DNA of 32,320 nt, taken from assembly GCF_003056355.1 (NCBI RefSeq), contig NZ_PYVW01000027.1:1-32320 (forward strand), read 5' to 3'. Source of the stretch: Devosia naphthalenivorans. GTDB taxonomy: Bacteria; Pseudomonadota; Alphaproteobacteria; Rhizobiales; Devosiaceae. The notes under the pieces were generated by a model. The model searched no databases. It was not told the origin of the DNA and saw only the letters and a list, made by a program, of their open reading frames with translations. A program made the translations under genes and the position numbers. This document shows, in pieces, positions 27,136 through 32,320 of the stretch; position 1 is the stretch's first letter, and every line of letters begins with the position of its first letter.

Positions 27136-27426
27136 TTAGTTCGCGCTCAAAACCAAATTCTGCGCTTCCCCATCGGGTGTCAACACGCCGATAATGTAGA
27201 CGAGGCGCCCGCCTTCGTCACACACTTGAACAGTGAGAACCTCCGCATTGCTCCCGATGCCGGCCGAGGACAAGACTTGTGCCAGTGACATGATCTGCCC
27301 CGAAGAAACCGCCTCCTGGATTTCCCGGTTATTGAGGCACGCAGCCTGAGCCAGACCTGTGCCGGCAAGGCCCACCACCAAGGCGAGTGCAAGAGGAGCG
27401 CTGAATCGTTTGAGCAAGGTTTTCAT
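27136..27426 (-). CDS. FeuN-like small secreted modulator (PepSY-like)
   Basis: A 96-residue secreted protein. The signal peptide MKTLLKRFSAPLALALVVGL continues to a probable cleavage after AQA, leaving about 69 residues. These begin CLNNREIQEAVSSGQIMSLA and end in a beta-rich GRLVYIIGVLTPDGEAQNLV, the strand pattern of PepSY-like domains. In Sinorhizobium a small periplasmic protein, FeuN, encoded immediately upstream of feuPQ, modulates FeuQ signalling. Position, size and export signal here fit that role, so I call it FeuN-like; sequence homology should be confirmed. The ATG at 27426 was chosen because it begins the signal peptide; the open frame further upstream is not plausible. Confidence 0.75.
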   Translation of the reverse strand: MKTLLKRFSAPLALALVVGLAGTGLAQAACLNNREIQEAVSSGQIMSLAQVLSSAGIGSNAEVLTVQVCDEGGRLVYIIGVLTPDGEAQNLVLSAN

Positions 27427-27487
27427 GCTGCTCAACCTAAGGCCGGGTTGCTGAATGGGACATGAATGAGGCAAGACCACGCGTATT

Positions 27488-27682
27488 CTACAGTTTCGTG
27501 CTGCAGCCGGCGTCCCGCAAAATAGCATTCGCAGTGTGCCGGCTCATGAGGTTGCGTGGCACAATCAGCATCCTGCCACTCTCGTCGACCCACTTCTCAT
27601 GTGATCCCTTGGCATTGGCCAGATACCAAAAACCCTGGGATCTTAGAAGTTTGGCGACGGCTGAATAATAGCCGTCGACCAA
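27488..27682 (-). CDS. hicA: HicA-family toxin (mRNA interferase)
   Basis: A 64-residue HicA-type protein, a small double-stranded-RNA-binding-like fold that cleaves mRNA when not held by its antitoxin. The N-terminal helix (DGYYSAVAKLLRSQGF), the AKGSHEKWV strand with His28 (the catalytic histidine position) and the terminal SRHTANAILRDAG helix with His49 match the family over its full length. The start appears to be TTG at 27682, directly after the antitoxin stop, so translation should be coupled. The usual second position is taken here, since the antitoxin comes first. Confidence 0.82.
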   Translation of the reverse strand: MVDGYYSAVAKLLRSQGFWYLANAKGSHEKWVDESGRMLIVPRNLMSRHTANAILRDAGCSTKL

Positions 27683-27683
27683 T

Positions 27684-27932
27684 TCAGGCGGCCTTGTCTG
27701 CTGGACGCTGCCACAGGATAGCCGGGATCAGATCCTGCGGCGGCAGATTTGCCAGATCATCCTTTGACACGTGGTTTGTCATCACCAATGTCGGCGCCAC
27801 GTCCATCATCGCTTCCTCGAATTCCTCGATTGTCCGGGCTTCGATGTGCAAGCCGGTGATGTCGCTTTCGGAGTAGTATACTTTGGCGTCATCGTCCCAA
27901 TGGGCCGCTACGCTGAACATACGCTTGGCCAT
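27684..27932 (-). CDS. DUF1902-type antitoxin partner of HicA
   Basis: An 82-residue protein of the DUF1902/HicB-like type, beginning MAKRMFSVAAHWDDDAKVYY with SDITGLHIEARTIEEFEEAM. This is the RNase-H-like partial fold used by HicB-class antitoxins to bind HicA. No separate DNA-binding domain is obvious in the C-terminus. An ATG at 27974 and further upstream starts are open, but the domain begins at 27932, preceded by a GGGGAT stretch. The toxin start follows its stop by one base. The pair lies between the FeuN-like gene and the GTA endolysin. Confidence 0.78.
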   Translation of the reverse strand: MAKRMFSVAAHWDDDAKVYYSESDITGLHIEARTIEEFEEAMMDVAPTLVMTNHVSKDDLANLPPQDLIPAILWQRPADKAA

Positions 27933-27994
27933 GTCGATCCCCGGATTTCCAGCTATCCCTCGAATATCGGGCATGGTGGATACAATGGCAAGTG

Positions 27995-28180
27995 TCACGC
28001 CCGCCCGATATCCCCCTTCAAGCCCTTGCGCAGAAACAGGATCGCGAGGGCCTCCATGACCAGTTGCCCGGCCGATCCGCCGTCAAGTGCGGGCAGTTCC
28101 ACCCCCAGCACCTGCGCGATGCCGGCCAGCAGCATGATTGCGGCCACGATATAGGTCTTGTAGCCATTGAGAGCTTGCAT
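27995..28180 (-). CDS. Possible separate holin-like protein from an internal start
   Basis: Within the endolysin frame an ATG at 28180 is preceded by GGAGGA (28186-28191 on the opposite strand) at ideal spacing, which would give a 61-residue product. It has one clear hydrophobic helix (TYIVAAIMLLAGIAQVLGV), a second weak one (QLVMEALAILFL) and a basic tail (RKGLKGDIGRA). That is the profile of small holin-like proteins. A perfect Shine-Dalgarno inside a gene suggests it was, or still is, an independent gene that now reads in frame with the lysin. Confidence 0.5.
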   Translation of the reverse strand: MQALNGYKTYIVAAIMLLAGIAQVLGVELPALDGGSAGQLVMEALAILFLRKGLKGDIGRA

Positions 28181-28759
28181 TGTCGTCCTCCATTGATTTG
28201 TTTGCGTCGTGATTTCCGGCCCGCCGGCCGCAGAGATCGCTGCCAGCCGCACCGCAGCGACCCGGGCCGACCAGCCCTTGCCGAAGATGGCAAATGTCGA
28301 AAGCCGCCCCAGGAACAGCAGCCGACGGTTGCAATAGGTCTCGATCAGGTCGGCGATTCCCTTGCCGGCAATCCGCTGTTTGATGGCCTCAACCGTCAGC
28401 GGCCCGACCTGCCCGTCCGCCACCGAGCCAATTTCAGCCTGCAGCGTGCGAACCGCCCGATCCGGCCCCGAGTTCACCGCAAAGTCGAAGACCGCCAAAT
28501 CAAGCCCGGCCGGTAGCCCACGCGCATTGACCCGGTTCCAGTAGCTGGCGCGATAGATCCGCGCCGCCTCCTCGCGCCCCAGGGCCTTGACCTCTTCCTT
28601 GCTCAGCTTCCACCAGGGCGAAACCTTGCGCCATCGCGCCAGCGTCTTGTGGGTGATGCCCATATTGGTGGCCCCGCCCGGATCGCTGGGGTGGTCGACA
28701 TAGCCGCCCTCGTGCCGCAGCACTTCATCAAGGCAAATTTCGAACCTTGTCCTAGCCAT
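27995..28759 (-). CDS. GTA endolysin (GH108 N-acetylmuramidase) fused to a holin-like membrane tail
   Basis: A 254-residue protein. Residues 1-95 are the GH108 lysozyme domain, with the catalytic glutamate in the N-terminal RHEGGYVDHPSDPGGATNMG. A peptidoglycan-binding-3 type domain follows (about 98-175: VNSGPDRAVRTLQAEIG... GQVGPLTVEAI). Residues 194-254 (MQALNGYKTYIVAAIMLLAG...) form a holin-like membrane segment. The N-terminal start is set by an AAGGGAG ribosome site and overlaps the end of the large tail gene by 8 bp (ATGGCTAG). It would degrade the donor cell wall to release particles. The in-frame tail has its own strong start signals and is listed separately. Confidence 0.85.
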   Translation of the reverse strand: MARTRFEICLDEVLRHEGGYVDHPSDPGGATNMGITHKTLARWRKVSPWWKLSKEEVKALGREEAARIYRASYWNRVNARGLPAGLDLAVFDFAVNSGPDRAVRTLQAEIGSVADGQVGPLTVEAIKQRIAGKGIADLIETYCNRRLLFLGRLSTFAIFGKGWSARVAAVRLAAISAAGGPEITTQTNQWRTTMQALNGYKTYIVAAIMLLAGIAQVLGVELPALDGGSAGQLVMEALAILFLRKGLKGDIGRA

Positions 28760-31700
28760 TGAATACTCCCTTTGCCGCCGCACCAGCGCCCAACACCGCG
28801 CTCACCTGCGAAACCGTCCATTCAAAACTGCCCGGCACATCACCGAAGTCCGCGACCTGGTCGGCTGCGCCGTAGGAAGCCGCCGCCGATGGGCAATCGA
28901 ATGTGCGAACCAGCGTCGAGCCGTCCCAGATGCCGACGCGGTAAAGCTCCGGATTGTGCTCAAGCGGGCTCTCACCCACGCCCCAACCATCCCCGTCAGC
29001 CCGGCTGCAACGAACCCAGTTGAGACCTATGCTGCCATCAACCCCGCGCTCGGCCCTGAGGTGAACCGGCGCCAATGGAATGGCTGCCCGAACATCGGTG
29101 GACACCGTCACCAACGTCCCCTCCAGATCGCCCTGCCCGGCATAAACCCGGAACACGCGCTCCTCGCCGAGCAGATGCTGCTCCACAGGCACGCTCACCG
29201 TGCTTGTATCCAGCACCATCACTCGCCTGCCTACGCCTACCGGCCCCATCATCGCGGCCGTGCCCTGCAGCCCCCGCAGCAACCGGCTCAGGCGGTACTG
29301 ACCGGTAGCGACCAGTTCGGCATTGGCAAACCCCACCACCTCCCAGCCACCGGCATCGGTTTCAACCGCAATCCGGTTGCTCCCCGCCAGTGCCGCTTCC
29401 GGCTCAACCGAACCCAGATGCCCGCCATAAAGCGTCACCTCCAACGCTTGGCCGTAATCCCAAATGGCCACAGGCCCAACACCTAGCGGCGCACTCGTCA
29501 CGCCGAGCCTTGCCCGTCTGCCGAGTTGAGCAACGCCCGCACCCGTCACCTCATCGGTGACCTGCAACACTCCCGGCCAAGGCTGCGCGAACCCGCCCAT
29601 CACCAACCGCGAACGCTGCGGATCTCCCGGCAGCGGCGGCAGATGCGCCATGGTAACCACCGGACGCGCCCGCACCGTCACGCCACCCGTCGCTAGTGGC
29701 GGCCGATCCACCTCCGTCGCGACCGCCGTCCCGACCGGCAAGGTGCGCGCCGTCACCCGCCGGCTCAACCCATCCCGGATTTCAATGATCTCGAATGGCC
29801 CCTCGGCCACTCCCGCAATTTCCACCAGATCCCCCGGCTCCAGCGCCAGTGCCGATGGCGGCAGTTCAAACTCCAGCGTCTCCCGACGCGCGCTCCTCGC
29901 GTCCAGCATCCGCTCCGCCGCCAATCGCGCACCCGATCCATCCAGCACCAGCGCCGTGGCCTCGCCCGTCACAGGACCATCCGCACGGCTCAGCGCCGTT
30001 ACGCTCGCCGTCAGGTAATCCCGCTCCCGATCCATATAGCTCAGCACCAATTGTCCCGGCGCCTCCGCCGGATCGCCGCGCCGCCGCGACAACACCGCGC
30101 CCTCGCCCGCGACCAGCCCGTCCGGATCAAGCACGCTCACCACGCCGCGCCTGGCGTTACCCAGTTCCAGCCCGCCCGCACGACTGCGTAGGCGCAAGCC
30201 CGTCACCTCCAGCAACGGCTCAAGCGCCTCGCGCGCCGTCGTCGCCCCGCCAAGCACATGGCCACCCACGAATGGCGCTGCCGGCTCCGCGTCCAGCGTC
30301 ACCCCATGGTCGCGCGCTACCGCAGTCGAGAGTTCATCACTCGCCACCCCGCCCAGCCGCCCCGTCAACCAGTGCCCGGAACGGTGGTTCACCCCATCAG
30401 CCCACACATCGCTTTGCGCCGGAAATGCCGGATAGGGCCGCGCATCCCAGGTCCAATGATAGATGCGCCCCACATCCACCATTCCCGCCGGATTGTTCAC
30501 CGGATCGCGCCAGAACCGCTGCTGCGCCCGCAGCGCCTGCCGCTGGATCAGCGCATCCGGCGTGCCATTGGAAAAATACGGCCGCCCACCCTCGGCACTC
30601 TTGCTGTCGCCAAAAATGTTGGGCTGGTTCGCCCCCTTGTCGACCGCCGCGCAACCAAGCTCGGTAAACCACACCGGCTTGCTGCCCGGCACCCAGGCCG
30701 TCGGGCTCGCCGCCCTCTCACCACCCGGCCGGTCGAAATGCTGCTGGCTCCACCAGTTACGAATATCCTTGAACCGATAGACCCACGGCTCGCCATGCGC
30801 CCCGTCGGTGATGGGCGTACGCAGCTGCGCCAGCCGGTCGGCATCCCCAGCATAATACCAGTCAAACCCCTCCCCGCCCGCCACATTGCCGGCGAGGTAA
30901 TCGAGCTCATACCCGCTTGCCCATTCCGCCGCATCGAGATGCCCGGTCCCATCGCGCCAATCGGCCAGCGGCATGTAATTGTCGATGCCCACCGCATCGA
31001 TCTCCGGCGCCGCCCAGAGCGGATCGAGGTGAAAGAACTTCTCGCCCTCGGGCTGGTACCCCGAATATTCGCTCCAATCCGCCGCATAGGTCAGCTTCGT
31101 CGCCGGCCCCACCACCCCGCGCACATCCGCCGCCAGCGCCACCAGCGCATCCACGAACGGAAAGCTGTTCCCGACACCCCTTACCGTCGTCAGCCCGCGC
31201 ATCTCCGAGCCGATCACCAGCGCATCGACGCCCCCCGCCGCCACCGACAGCCCGGCATAGTGCAGCACCATCTCCCGATACCGTCCGGCAAAACCCGCCA
31301 CCTGCTCCGCCGCCAACATGCTCCGGTCCGGCGACCCCACTTGCCCCGGCGCCGGATGACACGTAATCCGCCCGCGCCACGGATAGCTCGGCTGCTCCAC
31401 CCCGCCATGCGGATCAGGCAGGCCGTTCCCCACCGGCACATCCATCATGATCAGCGGATAGATCGTGACCGCGATCCCCCGCGCCTTCAGATCCGCAATC
31501 GCCCCCAACACCCAGCCATCCGAGGGCGTCCCGCCATAAGCCGGTCCACCGTCATGCCACGACACCACCGGCACATCGCCGCGCCCCAGCCCCATCACGC
31601 TCCACGCCGCACCTTCGACATGGCGCTCCGCCGCCTCCACCCGCGGCCCCACCGCGCAACTGCCACACCGCAGATCATCGCCAAACCAGGCCACCACCAG

Positions 31701-31985
31701 CGCCACCCGCTCAAGGCTTGGACACAGCGCCACCAGCTCGTCGATCGAGCAAGTCCAGTCGCTCGCCCACGCCGAGACATGGGTATTCTCCCCCACACTC
31801 GTGCCCGGCCCGCTCTGCGCCAGCAGCGCCCGCCCCGTCACGCCCTCGACATGCAGCCGCGCCGCCCCGATCAGCGTGCCGATCAAGCCATCCTCGGCCC
31901 CATCATCCACCCGCAGAAATGCCTTGGCCTCGGCAAGCGAAACCGGCTCCCCCGCGGGCCCCGCGAGAAGATAAGAAGTCATCAT
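28752..31985 (-). CDS. Chimeric GTA tail gene: gp6-type connector N-terminus joined to gp15-type TIM-barrel protein
   Basis: A 1,077-residue open frame. Residues 1-58 (MMTSYLLAGPAGEPVSLAEA... to ALLAQS) match the start of GTA/phage head-tail connector proteins (gp6, phiE125 gp8-like). From about residue 59 (GPGTSVGENTH) the sequence is that of the GTA host-specificity/baseplate protein (gp15-type) from just before its TIM-barrel domain. Landmarks are VALVVAWFGDDLR (about 95-106), PYPWRGRITCHPAPG-like text, GSEMRGL (Glu261) and WFTELGCAAVDKGANQPNIF (439-458), then the C-terminal tail-fibre-like region. The N-terminal few hundred residues expected in gp15, and the genes normally between gp6 and gp15, are absent. 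The ATG at 31985 has AAAAAAGG upstream. The frame stays open to 32141 through repeats, which I do not count as coding. Confidence 0.8.
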   Translation of the reverse strand: MMTSYLLAGPAGEPVSLAEAKAFLRVDDGAEDGLIGTLIGAARLHVEGVTGRALLAQSGPGTSVGENTHVSAWASDWTCSIDELVALCPSLERVALVVAWFGDDLRCGSCAVGPRVEAAERHVEGAAWSVMGLGRGDVPVVSWHDGGPAYGGTPSDGWVLGAIADLKARGIAVTIYPLIMMDVPVGNGLPDPHGGVEQPSYPWRGRITCHPAPGQVGSPDRSMLAAEQVAGFAGRYREMVLHYAGLSVAAGGVDALVIGSEMRGLTTVRGVGNSFPFVDALVALAADVRGVVGPATKLTYAADWSEYSGYQPEGEKFFHLDPLWAAPEIDAVGIDNYMPLADWRDGTGHLDAAEWASGYELDYLAGNVAGGEGFDWYYAGDADRLAQLRTPITDGAHGEPWVYRFKDIRNWWSQQHFDRPGGERAASPTAWVPGSKPVWFTELGCAAVDKGANQPNIFGDSKSAEGGRPYFSNGTPDALIQRQALRAQQRFWRDPVNNPAGMVDVGRIYHWTWDARPYPAFPAQSDVWADGVNHRSGHWLTGRLGGVASDELSTAVARDHGVTLDAEPAAPFVGGHVLGGATTAREALEPLLEVTGLRLRSRAGGLELGNARRGVVSVLDPDGLVAGEGAVLSRRRGDPAEAPGQLVLSYMDRERDYLTASVTALSRADGPVTGEATALVLDGSGARLAAERMLDARSARRETLEFELPPSALALEPGDLVEIAGVAEGPFEIIEIRDGLSRRVTARTLPVGTAVATEVDRPPLATGGVTVRARPVVTMAHLPPLPGDPQRSRLVMGGFAQPWPGVLQVTDEVTGAGVAQLGRRARLGVTSAPLGVGPVAIWDYGQALEVTLYGGHLGSVEPEAALAGSNRIAVETDAGGWEVVGFANAELVATGQYRLSRLLRGLQGTAAMMGPVGVGRRVMVLDTSTVSVPVEQHLLGEERVFRVYAGQGDLEGTLVTVSTDVRAAIPLAPVHLRAERGVDGSIGLNWVRCSRADGDGWGVGESPLEHNPELYRVGIWDGSTLVRTFDCPSAAASYGAADQVADFGDVPGSFEWTVSQVSAVLGAGAAAKGVFNG
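31805..31818. other. Inferred deletion junction inside the GTA gene
   Basis: Family resemblance changes here from connector-like (GRALLAQS) to TIM-barrel-protein-like (GPGTSVGENTH). The switch falls at about base 31811, within a GC-rich stretch. The frame is kept, so no stop or frameshift marks the join. The exact breakpoint cannot be set without intact homologues. Confidence 0.6.
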
Positions 31986-32027
31986 CGTTGCCTTTTTTGT
32001 TTTGTCCCGGAACGGTGCACCACCCCC

Positions 32028-32059
32028 GATGTCATCCCGGGGAAGGCCGGGATCCATCC
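32028..32059. repeat. REP-like palindrome upstream of the GTA gene
   Basis: The stretch starts GATGTCATCCCGGGGAAGGC and ends CCGGGATCCATCC. This is the form of a dispersed palindrome I know from rhizobial genomes. The core CATCCCGG...CCGGGAT folds on itself. It lies in the 133-bp non-coding space between the GTA gene start and the IS30 end. Confidence 0.65.
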
Positions 32060-32111
32060 CGAGATGCCCGTCCTGCCGCCAGGTGGATCGTCCAAACCAT
32101 CTCAGGATGGA
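32053..32111. repeat. Imperfect inverted repeat between the REP unit and the IS30 end
   Basis: TCCATCCCGAGATG (32053-32066) and CATCTCAGGATGGA (32098-32111) pair at 13 of 14 positions over a 31-base loop. It partly overlaps the preceding REP unit and probably belongs to the same composite repeat. It ends 7 bases before the inferred left end of the IS30 element. Confidence 0.6.
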
Positions 32112-32118
32112 CCCCCTC

Positions 32119-32141
32119 GACTCACGCCACAAGTGCAACAC
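32119..32141 (+). repeat. Left terminal inverted repeat of IS30-type element
   Basis: It pairs with 139-161 at 19 of 23 positions: outer GACTCAC and inner AAGTGCAACAC are exact. Similarity ends outside 32119, which I take as the element's outer edge. Confidence 0.75.
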
Positions 32142-32155
32142 CTGCTATGGTGTTG
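32136..32155 (+). promoter_or_regulatory. Hairpin just before the transposase start
   Basis: CAACACC and GGTGTTG form a 7-bp stem with a TGCTAT loop, ending 5 bases before the transposase ATG. It overlaps the inner part of the terminal repeat and covers the ribosome-site region. It could limit transposase translation from read-through transcripts; that role is inference. Confidence 0.45.
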
Positions 32156-32160
32156 GTGCG

Positions 32161-32320
32161 ATGGGAACTTTGTATGAGCAGTTGAGCCTGCGGGAGCGGG
32201 TTGAGATCGACATTGGGCGGCGCAAGGGGCTCTCGATGCAGGCGATCGGCCAGATGCTGGGGCGTTCGGCCTCAACCATCAGCCGTGAGTTGGGACGCAA
32301 TGGCAGCCCCACCAGGCATT
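32161..32320 (+). CDS. IS30-family transposase, N-terminal fragment (cut by window edge)
   Basis: The reading frame from the ATG at 32161 is open to the window end (53 codons). It begins MGTLYEQLSLRERVEIDIGR and continues SMQAIGQMLGRSASTISREL and GRNG. This is the N-terminal helix-turn-helix (HTH_38) of IS30-family transposases, which binds the terminal repeats. It lies 20 bases inside the left terminal repeat. The orientation is the same as the fragment at 1-158. The two fragments do not overlap in sequence, so identity of the two copies can only be inferred from their matching ends. Confidence 0.88.
   Translation, partial: MGTLYEQLSLRERVEIDIGRRKGLSMQAIGQMLGRSASTISRELGRNGSPTRH

Noticed and set aside
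31986..32141. 52-codon upstream extension of the chimeric GTA gene
   Set aside because: It would translate the REP units and part of the IS30 terminal repeat. The connector-like start with a ribosome site is at 31985.
30258..32177. Long plus-strand open frame (639 codons) opposite the GTA gene
   Set aside because: It is extremely rich in arginine, proline and histidine, typical of antisense frames. It also crosses the repeats and the IS30 terminal repeat.

Overview
The window is about 32 kb of GC-rich chromosome from an alphaproteobacterium, most likely a Hyphomicrobiales (Rhizobiales) member of the Devosia type. This is inferred from gene content: a ccmI-ccmE-ccmF-ccmH block running into degP, an OmpR-type regulator, a sensor kinase and glnE; a FeuN/FeuP/FeuQ-like signalling unit; remains of an RcGTA-type gene transfer agent (GTA); and many short REP-like palindromes. 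The genus was not tested by any search.

Layout. 1-161 is the 3' end of an IS30-family element. 319-4240 (-) holds two tandem ABC exporter half-transporters. 4548-7187 (+) is aminopeptidase N, followed by an orphan PAS sensor kinase (7362-9017, +). 9023-19774 (-) is one long co-oriented block, read in the order ccmI, ccmE, ccmF, ccmH, degP, response regulator, histidine kinase, glnE. The ccm genes are coupled by 4-bp start/stop overlaps, and a strong hairpin terminator lies between degP and the regulator. 19898-23007 (+), divergent from ccmI, is a translationally coupled pair of degenerate sarcosine-oxidase-like flavoproteins. 22969-24177 (-) is an unrecognised 402-residue protein, and 24255-24734 (-) a lipoprotein. 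24793-27426 (-) is feuN-feuP-feuQ, with a cluster of palindromes between feuP and feuQ. 27488-27932 (-) is a DUF1902 antitoxin / HicA toxin pair. 27995-31985 (-) is the tail end of a GTA locus, and 32119-32320 the 5' end of a second IS30-family element.

Most notable points. (1) The large GTA gene is a chimera. Its first ~58 residues look like the GTA head-tail connector (gp6-type) and the remaining ~1,019 like the C-terminal part of the TIM-barrel tail/host-specificity protein (gp15-type), as if an in-frame deletion had removed the tail genes between them. (2) The adjacent GH108 endolysin runs in frame into a holin-like membrane segment that has its own perfect Shine-Dalgarno and ATG. (3) Two IS30-type ends with matching terminal repeats face the same way on either side of the whole segment, each beside REP palindromes. 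(4) The flavoprotein pair has lost the canonical FAD glycine motif in one partner and the C-terminal folate-type domain in the other.

No tRNA, rRNA or CRISPR array was seen. Functional names rest on motif and family recognition by eye.
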